Assembly: GCF_014851395.1 (NCBI RefSeq)
Contig: NW_024041039.1
Span: 6,193,277 to 6,257,276 of the forward strand
Direction: 5' to 3'
Source: Micropterus salmoides
Lineage: Eukaryota; Chordata; Actinopteri; Centrarchiformes; Centrarchidae
DNA: 64,000 bases
The first letter of the stretch is position 1. Every line of letters starts with the position of its first letter. The translations under genes were made by a program, and so were the position numbers. Below, one piece after another: positions 54,934-64,000 of this stretch. The notes beneath the pieces are model-generated. The model saw nothing but the letters and a program-made list of their open reading frames with translations, was not told where the DNA came from and did not search any database.

Positions 54934-55722
54934 TCAGGACTTAACCAGGATCTCCATGATGTGGTCCAGCTCATTCATGTCCATCAGACATGACTGGAGA
55001 CTCCCAGCCGAGGAGTGGCTGGGAGAGCGCATTTTCACGTCCTCATCCGCCCAAAGCGACACACTGATGGGCCACATGGAGCCCGCCGACCAGACAGAAG
55101 GCAGATCTGAAGTCTCATACATTGATGTGTCAATGTCCTCAAAGATGTCGTCCAGGGCGAGGTCGCTGAGGTAGCCCATGGCGTTTACTGCATCACTATA
55201 AGCATTGATCTGCGCAGCGGGCAGAGATTTCTGCATGTCTGGCGAGCTGTTTGCCTCCTGAGAGGGGAATTCTGGGGACAGCGGCAGAGACAGAGATAGG
55301 TTGTCCCCATCCCCCTCTGCACACCCAGGGCACGTAACCGGCATGTCCTCCCTGAAGTCATCCCTGAGAAGGCAGGAGTCGGCATGGACGCCGTCGATGA
55401 GCGTCTCCGAGGTGCAGGTTCCCGCCCCGTCGCTCTGCATGTCCTCCTGGATCTGCTTGAGCGTGTTGATGAGCAGCACGGAGCGACGCAGGCTGAGCTC
55501 CATCCCAGCCTGGTAGCTCTGGAGCTTCTCCAAGCAGAGGCCGAGCACCAGCTGACGCTGCTGCAGGTGGCTCATGTCGGCTTTGGGCGGACCCACAAGC
55601 AACCCGTCCTCATCCTCCCTTTCTTCATCTCCATTCTTCTCCTTCTCTACTGCAACAGGGAGGATCTCGGCCTCCACCTCCTCCAAGCAGCTCCACTTCC
55701 GCTTCACGCCGCGACCCAACAT
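54934..55722 (-). CDS. SERTA domain-containing protein (SERTAD1/SERTAD3-like)
   Basis: A 262-residue intronless coding region. The basic N terminus MLGRGVKRKW is typical of SERTAD proteins. The SERTA motif spans about residues 53-95 (LQQRQLVLGLCLEKL, then SLRRSVLLINTLKQIQEDM). There is an acidic Ser-rich middle, an LDDIFEDIDTSMYE motif at about 190-203 and a C-terminal NELDHIMEILVKS (250-262). Known of the family: nuclear co-regulators that bind CDK4 or PHD-bromodomain proteins and stimulate E2F1/DP1 transcription, through an acidic C-terminal activation segment. FEDIDTSMY resembles SERTAD1 and the ELDHIMEI ending resembles SERTAD3, so I give no symbol. CDCA4 is less likely because its conserved segments differ. 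The ATG follows an acceptor four bases upstream (TAATCTAG|GTCGATG), implying an upstream non-coding exon, as is usual for the family. Confidence 0.9.
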   Translation of the reverse strand: MLGRGVKRKWSCLEEVEAEILPVAVEKEKNGDEEREDEDGLLVGPPKADMSHLQQRQLVLGLCLEKLQSYQAGMELSLRRSVLLINTLKQIQEDMQSDGAGTCTSETLIDGVHADSCLLRDDFREDMPVTCPGCAEGDGDNLSLSLPLSPEFPSQEANSSPDMQKSLPAAQINAYSDAVNAMGYLSDLALDDIFEDIDTSMYETSDLPSVWSAGSMWPISVSLWADEDVKMRSPSHSSAGSLQSCLMDMNELDHIMEILVKS

Positions 55723-56249
55723 CGACCTAGATTAAAAGATTACCAGTTATACTTGATGCACCATGCATTTGACCAATATACATTTTTAAGAGATATTCGT
55801 GTTTCTGTTCAATATTAATCTCTTTACATTTTTATACCAAAAGACCACATGTATTTAGTGGGTTTTCAGATTGGAAAATTGTCAAGATTAGTATCTACTA
55901 TAGTATCTATAGTCAATTTTTTCAGACAGACTGGCCTGCTTCAACTTCAATAGTAGAGAAACTGCAAATCTTTAGTCAAAAAGCCACTAAATCAAACAGG
56001 AGACAACAGGGAACTATTATTTTCACTATCGTGTGTCAATGTGTGTGCTATTTAGTATTATTTATTGCAATTATAACATGGACTCTTGGTAGACTAGAGT
56101 TGAGAGAAAATAGATTAGATTAAATTTTACCAATTTCTGCTTATAAAATGATTGTTGCCGATGAATCTTCTGTAGCTCAATTGATTGACTAATCGTTTCA
56201 CCTCTAAGTGACGCCGCAAATAGGAAAACCAACTTTGACTCCATCTGAG

Positions 56250-56650
56250 ACCGAGTAGTGCAAGTACTGTACAATTCTGAGGTACTTAGTATTGTCATTT
56301 TATGCTACTTTATACCTCTATCTACTAAACATCATATATACTTGTTACAGCAACTATATTTATTTGAGAGCAACTATTTACTTTGCAGATTTCATGTATT
56401 AATACAAACTATAATCAACAAATACATGTAAAGGTTACTGTAAGCTAGTTAGCAGTATGTAAAGCAGTTGAAATTAGCCCCACCTTTACCAGCTGTAACA
56501 TGTACTACATTTTGATGCGGATACTTGTGTACTTTTACTTACAGTTTTAAATACAGGACTTTTCCTTGTAATAGAGTATCTTTGCGCTGTAGTATTTGCT
56601 CCTTTTAATTTAAATATCTGAATACTTGCTTAGACCATCACATAATAAAC
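56250..56650. repeat. Dispersed 'agtacttttact' family copy in the SERTAD-like intron
   Basis: TACTTGTGTACTTTTACTTA and AATACAGGACTTTTCCTTGT, arranged as the reverse complement of the copies at 46892 and 60002. Confidence 0.45.
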
Positions 56651-57258
56651 CTTGAATCCAGTTTATGTAACAGCACCAACCCAGCAAACATGGCTGATCC
56701 CCCCCCCATTCACTTTAAATTGATCAGCTCTCCAAAATAGATTTTCTTAACATCAGAAACTGTACAAGTTTACAGGATGAACGTTACTACTGTATGACTC
56801 ACTGTTAGACACCCCTGCAGGGTGAGATACTTTACTCACCCATACACACATTGCTTAGTTAGCTACAGGTCAAATGTTTCCCAAATAACAAATTGGTCCG
56901 CACGAAGCCCCGATTGATTTGATTTCGACCCCCACCTGAAGCGATTATCAGCTGTTTGGTCTGATTCAATAGAGAGATGAACAACCGTAGAAAGTAAACT
57001 GTATGATTATAGAACTTATCCCTACAATTTCCTCCATTTTAAAGTAGTACAATAAGGGAATAATTTCACTCTATCCTACTTATTTTCCACCCCCACCCCC
57101 TTCCACACGTACACCCGCGACCCTTTAACTGTCCCCGGACTTCAGTGGGGGGAAACACACAGTCTATGGGAAACACTAATAGGTCCGTTTAAACCAAGTT
57201 AAAAGAGAAAACTTGAGGACATTTTAAGTGAATATTTAAAAAGAGGTTAAACACAAAC

Positions 57259-57400
57259 CTAACGTGTCCGTCGAAAGTGTCATGGGTTGTGTGAATCCGT
57301 CGAGTCCTCGCCTCGTTGCGTTTCGTTTCCTCGCCGCGTTCCTCCGCCGTCGAGCCCCAGGAATATGAGGAATGTTCGGGTCCATCCACAGCTGCGGGGG
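57259..57400 (-). other. Non-coding first exon of the SERTAD-like gene
   Basis: On the minus strand GACACGTTAG|GTTTGTG is a credible donor (exon end 57259, GT at 57258-57257). It pairs with the acceptor at 55727 just before the ATG exon, giving a 1.5-kb intron. The exon lies inside a CpG-rich stretch. Its 5' end is approximate. Confidence 0.45.
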
Positions 57401-57600
57401 AGGGAGGCGGAGCCGCAGAGGGGAGCTCCGGAGCTCAGGGGCGGATGTGATTGGTGGGTTCACCCGCTGATCAAGCCTCCGCCCCCGCCACTCACGGGGC
57501 AGCGAATGTGCGGCCGTTTAGTTTCATACGGCGAGCTGCCGCTGCGTTCAAGTGCGGCTCGTAAACATCAGAAACCGGAACGATAGCGCACGTGAACGGC
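57280..57600. promoter_or_regulatory. CpG-rich promoter region of the SERTAD-like gene
   Basis: Dense CpG dinucleotides (for example TCGCCGCGTTCCTCCGCCGTCG near 57331, and 57480-57600) stand out against AT-rich surroundings, upstream of the SERTA coding exon. There is no obvious TATA box. It could fire in either direction. Confidence 0.5.
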
Positions 57601-57649
57601 GAAAGTAGTCAATATGGTCTGGAAAATTGTTTTTTTTTATTATGACAGG

Positions 57650-57892
57650 CAGTGCTGAAAGAAGTACTCTGATATTTTACTTCCACCGTAGTGCTCTGCT
57701 ACAAGTAATAGTCCTATATTCAAAATATTACTTAGGTAAAAGTACATTAGCAAAATATAAAATATATTTAATGTAGAAAAAGTAAAATCACTAATTATGC
57801 ACAATGCCCATTTCAGAATAAATATTATATCGCTGGATTGTTATTAGTAATGCATTAATGTGTAAGCATCACTAATTTTGTAGCTGGTAATG
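57650..57892. repeat. Dispersed 'gtgctgaaagaagtactctga' family copy, broken by L2
   Basis: GCAGTGCTGAAAGAAGTACT, AGGTAAAAGTACATTAGC and TTTTGTAGCTGGTAATGG. The family continues past this point in other copies (60173), so the L2 probably landed in or next to it. Confidence 0.5.
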
Positions 57893-58187
57893 GTGGACTT
57901 CAACTGTGCAAACCTCAGCCATGAACTTCCAAAGTACAGACAGCATATTAAGTGTCTCACCACGGTCACTAACATACTGGACCACTGCTCCACTACATTA
58001 AAGGACGCCTATCTCTCCCGTGCAGCCTTCGGACTCTCTGATCACCGTTTGGTTCATCTTATCCCAACTTACTGTCCGCGACTGAAATCTGCTAAACCTG
58101 TAGTAAAGATTGTGAAAAAATGGACCAACGAGTCAATGCTGGATTTACAGGCCTGCTTTGACTGCACTGACTGGAGTGTTTTTGAGT
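57893..58187 (+). pseudogene. L2-like LINE, endonuclease fragment (outer copy)
   Basis: Frame reads VDFNCANLSHELPKYRQHIK, LDHCSTTLKDAYLSRAAFGL, SDHRLVHLIPTYCPRLKSAK and LQACFDCTDWSVFE, the same lineage as the 39.6-kb L2. It stops abruptly where an opposite-strand L2 begins. Confidence 0.8.
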
Positions 58188-59320
58188 GCTTCAGGGTGGA
58201 TGGGGAGACAGAGTCCGGCCCAGCTACTTTGCGGGGGTTTCTGCCTCCTGAAAAGACCGTTGACTTCCCTTTCTTTGATGGAGAGAGCAGGGGAGGGGGT
58301 GGAGCTGCCCAGCTCTTAGAGGGGGGGGAGAAGTGGTGGGCTGAAGCTGAGCGGAGGAGTCACGGGGGATGGTGTCCAATTGACTCTCAAAGCGGCAGTA
58401 GAACTGGTTCAGCTCATTGGCCAGGCGAGAATCGTTTATGGAGTGGGGTACTTTGGGTTTATAGTTTGTGATCTGTCTGAACCCCCTCCAGACAGAAGTG
58501 GTGTCGTTTGCAGAGAACTGGTTCTTTAGTTTCAGTTGAGTACAGTTGTTTAGCATCTCGCACCTCCTTGCTAAACCTGTACTTTAACGCCCTGCACCCG
58601 GCCCTGTCACCACTTCTAAACGCCTCCTCCTTTTCCAACCTTAGCTGTCTGAGTTTAGCTGTAAACCAGGGTTTGTCATTGTTATAACTCACTCTGGTGT
58701 GTGTTGGTATACATGTGTACTCACAGAAGCTGATGTAGGACGCCTAACCTCATCCAGATTGTTGGTAGCCTTCTTGAAAACGTCCCAGTCAGTGCAGTCC
58801 AAACACGCCTGAAGATCCTCAATAGCTTCACTAGTCCACGTCTTTGATGTCCTCACTACAGGTTTACAGAGCTTTAGTTTTTGCCTGTAAGCAAGAATCA
58901 GATGGACCATCACGTGATCAGAGTGTCCCAGTGGAGAGCGTGTGACGGCGTGATAGGCATTGCTAACTGTGGTTTAACAGTGATCCAAAGTGTTCCCCTG
59001 TCTGTATTTGGGGAGTTCTTGGCTGAGATTTCCCCTGTTAAAATCACCGAGAACAATAACACGGGAGTCCAGGTTTGTCTGCTCCCACACACAGTATCTG
59101 GTCGGCCAGCATGCGCAGTGAGTCCTGAACGTTGGCCTGGGGCGGAATGTAAACACCGACCAGAGTGAATGAAGCAAACTCAGGGGGGGAGTAAAACAGT
59201 TTACAGTTAATGATAAGAAATTCCAGATTAGGAGAACAGTGATGCTGAATCACTGTAAAGTCGCTACACCAACCGTTAATATAATAACAAACACCTGTGT
59301 TGCGGTCCGTTCTGTAGCCC
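58188..59320 (-). pseudogene. L2-like LINE fragment inserted in opposite orientation
   Basis: Minus-strand frames, from right to left: LIINCKLFYSPPEFASFTLV, GVYIPPQANVQDSLRMLADQ, DFNRGNLSQELPKYRQGNTL, VHLILAYRQKLKLCKPVVRT, LQACLDCTDWDVFKKATNNL, YNNDKPWFTAKLRQLRLEKE and LKNQFSANDTTSVWRGFRQI. These are endonuclease C terminus and linker. Several frameshifts, inactive. Confidence 0.8.
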
Positions 59321-59339
59321 TACGCAGTCGATTCGACGC

Positions 59340-59815
59340 AGAACTATAAATTACTTAAAGAGGCGCTATGCTGAAAAGCTAGGAAACAGGTTCACAACCA
59401 GCGACCCTGCGTAAGTGTGGAGAAGTCTGCAGACATTCACTAACTACAGGAGACCATCCCCCAACTCGGCTGAATGGTTTCTATTGTAGGTTTGAGAGCC
59501 CACAGTCACACCTCTCCCCCGCTCCAAAACCATCTTCAAACAGTCACCTTCCTCAACCCCCTCACCGACCCCTCACCTGCACTCACGATCTGTGAAGAGG
59601 ATGTGCGCCAGCTCTTTCAGAGACAGAAGATCAGGAAGGCTCCTGGCCCAGACGGTGTGTCTCCATCATGCCTGAAAATCTGTGCAGACGAGTTGGCCCC
59701 CATCTTCACACAGATCTTCAACAGATCACTGGAGCTGTGTGAAGTTCCCTCCTGCTTCAAATGCTGCACAATCATCCAGGTCCCCAAAAAAACCCTCCAT
59801 CTCTGGATTAAATGA
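59340..59815 (+). pseudogene. L2-like LINE, resumed outer copy (start of reverse transcriptase)
   Basis: Continues the plus-strand L2 with ICEEDVRQLFQRQKIRKAPG, PDGVSPSCLKICADELAPIF and TQIFNRSLELCEVPSCFKCC, the N-terminal reverse-transcriptase motifs. It ends at about 59815. Confidence 0.8.
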
Positions 59816-60001
59816 CAGTGGTGGTCAGTAGTTGACCATATGTATTGGTTATATTCCACCACTGATGACAGATCTATTTGGCCAAACAAGTGATAAAGTA
59901 TGAAAATACTGATCATAGTGCTAAATACAAGAGACACTTAAACTGAAACTGACAACTTCCTTCATACTTGTAGCCTACATCACTACAAGGACCACTATGT
60001 T

Positions 60002-60260
60002 TGACAGTGTTGGAAGAAGTAGTCAGAATCTTTACTAAACTTTAATATTAAACTAGTAAAAGTTCAATATTATCGGCAAAAGGTACCATGTCAAAAGTAA
60101 AAGTACTCATGACGCAGTAAAATGGCCCTTGCCAGTGTTGTTATAATGTGATAGCATGTAAGAAGCATTAAAATGTTGTAGCTGGTCAAGGTAGAGCTAA
60201 GTTTATTTGCTCTATTTGTTAATCTTAGGTAAATAGTATCTGTCAAATAAATGTAGTGGA
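60002..60260. repeat. Dispersed 'acagtgttggaagaagtagt' family copy
   Basis: GACAGTGTTGGAAGAAGTAG, AAAAGTAAAAGTACTCATGA and TTGTAGCTGGTCAAGGTAGA. Confidence 0.5.
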
Positions 60261-62218
60261 GCAAAAACAGGATAGACAGGATTACATATTTAAAAACACT
60301 GTAGTTACTCAAACCACTGTCCTTTTCAACTTCTTGAACAAGAAGCACTCTGGGTTTGTTGCTTATGATATTCCAGGAATATAAAAATATGTGACAATAA
60401 GGGGGGCAGCGAATGATCATGATGCATTTTGTTAATAACTATCTTTCTTAACTCTAACTTTTTAAAAGTTACAGTAAGGCAGGGATTCTACATTTTCCCC
60501 GCTTATAAACCTGTTTTTTTAAATCTCATCACACCTTGATTAAAAAGTTGTCATGTGAGTTTGAGTATCACAGATTCAAATACAATATGTTGAAATAACG
60601 ATGGATGTCAAAATTATTTAGTATTAAGGAAATCAGTATCAATATATCTGTACCGAAAAGTTGCAGCAGGCACCTGAACACAGCATTTTAAAGGGCCAGA
60701 TGACTCAGAGGGAAGTGGGGAGAACGTGACTGGAAAGACGTGGAAGGCAAACACCAAATAAGGAAACTCTTCCTCCTGAAGCTGTCTCAGCTACACTTCT
60801 TCTTCTTTCCTGGTTTTCTTCTTCTGATCAGAAAGTAAATATTTAACATTAGGAAATTATTGAATTTATTGTTTGCTGACCTACATTTTGACGTGTTTTT
60901 ATGACTTATGATCCACCTCAAATCCCAAAATGCTCATATGCTTGTGAGTCAAAAGATCCAAAATGTCAAAAAACTACAAGATCAAGTAAGTAAATAATTA
61001 TCTTTATGCATGCAGGTGATAATTAGGGTTTGTTGTAAAATATTTTTGGTTGTAAATTGTTTTTATGGTACTTTATTTAAAGTAGTTAATCTCTATTACC
61101 CAAACACAGAATTTAAGTAGCTATGGGGTAAATTTTGTTATTATGTCCAACCAAAATGTTGTACTTGAATTTGTGAGAAATGGTTTGTGGTGGCTCCAGA
61201 TAACCTGTTTATGAGAAGCACCTGAAGGCAGCATGAGACATGTGGCCTGTTGGCACTTATTAACCCTGAACCCACTCACGTTTTTAAAGGTGGTGCAATC
61301 CTCTGACAGCAGAAAACACGTTTTATAGGTGTAGTAGGTTATATATGATATCGAAGATTAGAGTAATTGCTTCCAGACACGCCAGTAGTTAAAAACATTA
61401 ACATCACATGGTGTAAACTTAATTTCTTGTGCGTCTTTGAAACAACTGCATGTATTTTCTGCATCGCATTTACATTTTCTCCTGTGCTGCTTTTTAAGAC
61501 ACAATACTCTCTTTCTCTGATGACTTGGTTTTTCCTCAGGCAGGCCTTTTGCTGAGTCACGGAGAGGCCATTAATCTTTAACTATAGGCCAGACTAGGCA
61601 GCAGGCCAGTATGCAGAGTAAGCTTTTAGTCATTTTATGAACACATAGTCTACCTTTTGATAGTTTTAATCAATATTTTGAGATTTTTATTTAACTGCTG
61701 CATGTTTAAAAAAAGTATGTCTCTTCAGTAGACAAAAATAGCATTCATTGAAATAGAAAATCCCTAATTCCACTGTGAACAGGTCAGCTGTATGCAAACA
61801 GACAATAGTCCTGCTCTGTTGAATCTATTGTAACACGTTGCTGATCTTGGCAGCTCCCGAGTGGAAATTCATTCTGAGGACAGATTCTGCAGGATTTGAG
61901 CTCAGTTGCAGCATTAATTTCATTACTTATAATTTGATGACATTGAGGGATTTTCTGATCTGAATAATGATTTAGTTTTAAATTATTTCCACTCTACACA
62001 CCGATAGTTCCCTGATGCAGGAATGATTGAACAGTTTAGTGTCTTGGTGTAGAACAGACACTTAAAAGTTGGAGTAGGTGATGTTTTGTACAATTTCCAG
62101 CCACACAAGTGCCCATTTACAAATGCTTGCATCCGAGCAGTCTCCACTAGAAACTACAATATAGAAAGAACACATTTAAGTCTGATATATTTTTAAAGTC
62201 TTCAAATACAATGAAAAG
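60261..62218. other. Intergenic, nothing recognised
   Basis: AT-rich. A CTTCTTCTT pyrimidine patch lies at about 60796-60825. The small ORFs have no family signature. Confidence 0.5.
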
Positions 62219-62790
62219 ATTAAAGCTGCAAGCAGCGTTGGGCGGGCCCTCGCATGGGTAGCGCGTCGAGGTGTGAGGCGGCCACGTTTTGTCAGAAACA
62301 GCTTACTTCCTTTTACCAGTGGGTGGCACAATGACATTGAGGGAATATTTTAATGTAGATGTGTTCAGGACAGGACTGTTATCGACCATGTAAAGTTTGT
62401 TGCAGATCGGAGCATGTACACTTAAGTCACATAACTTCCTGTTTTATGACGAACCGTTGACGTTTGACGCCACGCCACAGACAAGCCCATCAACAAAAAC
62501 TCACAACTTTTCATCGTCAATGCCTTTAGAATGCACAGCACAATTCTGAAGTTGATCGGACTAAATCCCTAGGAGTTCATTAAAGTATGGTATGTGTAAA
62601 TCATACAAAATGTCCGCCTTCCTGGGGGCGCTACCGAGCCATTTTGTCACACCCATGTGCAAGACCCATAAAATACAAAATTTTCCCGCCGCGCCTCAAT
62701 TATGTGCAAAGTTTGATGAGTTTTTGAGCATGTTTAGGCCCCTAAAACTGAGTTTACTTTGCATGCTTCATGCTCGGGCCCTAACTAAAC
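62219..62790. repeat. Percomorph dispersed repeat, 'aaagctgcaagcagcg' family
   Basis: Starts TTAAAGCTGCAAGCAGCGTT, contains GGGCGGGCCCTCGC, CCATTTTGTCACACCCATGT and CAAGACCCATAAAATACAAA, and ends near CATGCTCGGGCCCTAA. I know it as a frequent non-coding repeat in spiny-rayed fishes. The open frame at 62592-63023 lies partly in it and is not a gene. Confidence 0.6.
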
Positions 62791-63919
62791 TTAACATCGT
62801 GATCCTACAAAAACGTGTTGTGTATCCAAAGCTTAATTCTCTGTGCCAGAGATTTCCATTGTTGTCCGAAGACTATTTAAAAACACATCAAATCACAGGT
62901 ACACATGGGCACTGTAGTGTATTTGTATATTTACATGCATATCTTTGTGACTCTAAACTGGAAATACTTTCTGTGGCTGAAAAGAGTCCCAAGCAAATGC
63001 ACTATTTACTCCCGTTTGACTAACATTTGATTAAAACTACAGCGCCCAGCTGTTTCAGGTTCAGCTTATTAAATATTTGTGACCCGTTTTAAAAGATTTG
63101 TCTTCAGTATGAAGAATGTAACAAAGTTGGTTTTGGTCTTCTCATTGGTATTATTGAACATAAGAATATATATATATATGTATTTTACCAGCCTTATTCC
63201 TTCAGCCAAAGGTCTAAAAAAGTAAAGAAGCCTCTGTAGAAAAGTATACTATAACAAAAATAACTGATCCAACCCACACCACACAATCAATAGTTGCACC
63301 TTTTATTATAAAAATATTTACAAAGATGCTACAATGTTTTTTCCTTAATATAAAAAAATGCATACATTTTACAACGGTAATTAGTCTTTGAAGTTCTAGC
63401 TCCCATTCAGACCAGAATGACATCCTTCAGGAGTGTTGTGGTAAGGTATTAAGCGTGTCGTAATACTGTATTTTTGTCAATACATTTTGTTTGCCTGAGT
63501 TAAATCTCTTCATCACGATGATAAAATTTTGAAAAATGCATTTGATTTTCCACATCTTTAGGAGAAAGGCAACTGTTTGCATAAAAGGAATTAAAGGACA
63601 TTTGAGTCATATACAATCATTTTGAAACACTTATGACAGAGCTGCATAGTGATTTGAATAGTAAACCGGTTATTATTATTATTACTAATAATAAAATGTG
63701 AGGAATAAATAGGTACTGCATTTAAAAACGGGAGGGCAAAATTTGGATAAATTTTATCGGGCCTCATGGTTGATTTGATAAGTCAATGTGGCATGTCTGT
63801 ACCTAGATATAATAAATACAATAAATAAAACAATAAATTAGATTGGGTTAACACACAGAATTCCCCATTTGCTGTACAAACAAATGAGAGAAAGAAATAT
63901 GGCTTCTTGATGCAGTTAT
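62791..63919. other. Intergenic / possible 3' UTR at right edge
   Basis: A (TA)n run near 63168-63179 and a TTATTATTATTATTA run at about 63670-63685. The plus-strand TTTTATTATAAAAATATTTA near 63301 could be the minus-strand poly(A) site of a gene beyond the edge. Confidence 0.35.
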
Positions 63920-63983
63920 CACCCCGTGGTTTCTCCAAATGCTTTAGGTAAAGCAGTTATTGTTTTTAGATCTGTGTGAGAAG
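63920..63983 (-). other. Possible terminal coding exon of an unrecognised minus-strand gene
   Basis: On the minus strand a pyrimidine tract ending TCTCACACAG at 63984 is a good acceptor. Read in phase 2, the exon gives LKTITALPKAFGETTG then TGA. An AATAAA-type signal (TTTATT on plus, about 63302) lies about 620 nt downstream. The peptide matches no family I recognise, and the upstream exon would lie outside the window. Confidence 0.22.
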
Positions 63984-64000
63984 CAGGACAGGGGACTTAC

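Noticed and set aside
54934..55722. Calling the SERTA gene CDCA4
   Set aside because: Its SERTA segment and C-terminal motifs differ from the remembered CDCA4 pattern and fit SERTAD1/3.
62592..63023. 143-codon plus-strand ORF
   Set aside because: Starts inside a dispersed repeat family and has no recognisable domain.
1..64000. CRISPR arrays, operons, phage or prokaryotic defence systems
   Set aside because: The window is vertebrate. Repeats are microsatellites, transposons or coding repeats, not spaced direct repeats.

Overview
This window is a stretch of teleost (ray-finned fish, probably percomorph) nuclear genome. It is AT-rich and intron-containing. It is littered with repeats typical of fish: Tc1/mariner, L2-like LINEs, Penelope-like, Harbinger-like and hAT-like elements, a tRNA-derived SINE and fold-back MITEs. 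Its protein-coding genes belong to vertebrate-specific families. I see no prokaryotic features, CRISPR array, operon or rRNA.

Two genes can be supported, both on the minus strand. The first is a giant AHNAK2-type scaffold gene (ATG at 32942, stop at 7454-7456). I rebuilt it from splice sites as seven coding exons with consistent phases: 32942-32888, 25779-25730, 24589-24479, 22062-21949, 21819-21666, 20966-20806 and 20716-7454. Together they encode about 4,635 residues. Exons 1-4 carry an AHNAK2-like N terminus, exons 5-6 a PDZ domain, and the single 13.3-kb last exon carries about 25 AHNAK-type repeats and a unique C-terminal tail. A poly(A) signal lies at 6521-6530. The second gene is a SERTA-domain transcriptional co-regulator of SERTAD1/SERTAD3 type (CDS 55722-54934), with a non-coding first exon ending at 57259 beside a CpG-rich promoter.

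Layout: 1-6.5 kb is intergenic with MITE/hAT repeats and a CpG-rich candidate promoter with a (CAT)n tract near 4.0-4.26 kb; 6.5-33 kb is the AHNAK2-like gene with repeat-bearing introns; 33.4-38.9 kb is mostly unexplained; 38.9-43.7 kb is a nested transposon (Tc1 split by an L2, itself split by a hAT-like fragment); 44.2-45.2 kb is a decayed L2-like reverse transcriptase; 45.4-52 kb is intergenic repeats including a second fold-back element; 52.4-57.6 kb is the SERTA gene and flanks; 57.6-60.3 kb holds two L2 copies nested in opposite orientation; 60.3-64 kb is intergenic, with a possible terminal exon of another minus-strand gene at the right edge.

The two genes are not known to act together, but their neighbourhood is informative. 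From memory, human PRX lies beside SERTAD1/SERTAD3 on 19q13 and AHNAK2 lies near CDCA4 (another SERTA gene) on 14q32, so this looks like one copy of that ancient duplicated block. I found no convincing previously undescribed system. The most unusual items are the in-frame multi-kilobase repeat duplications inside the giant exon and two large fold-back elements.
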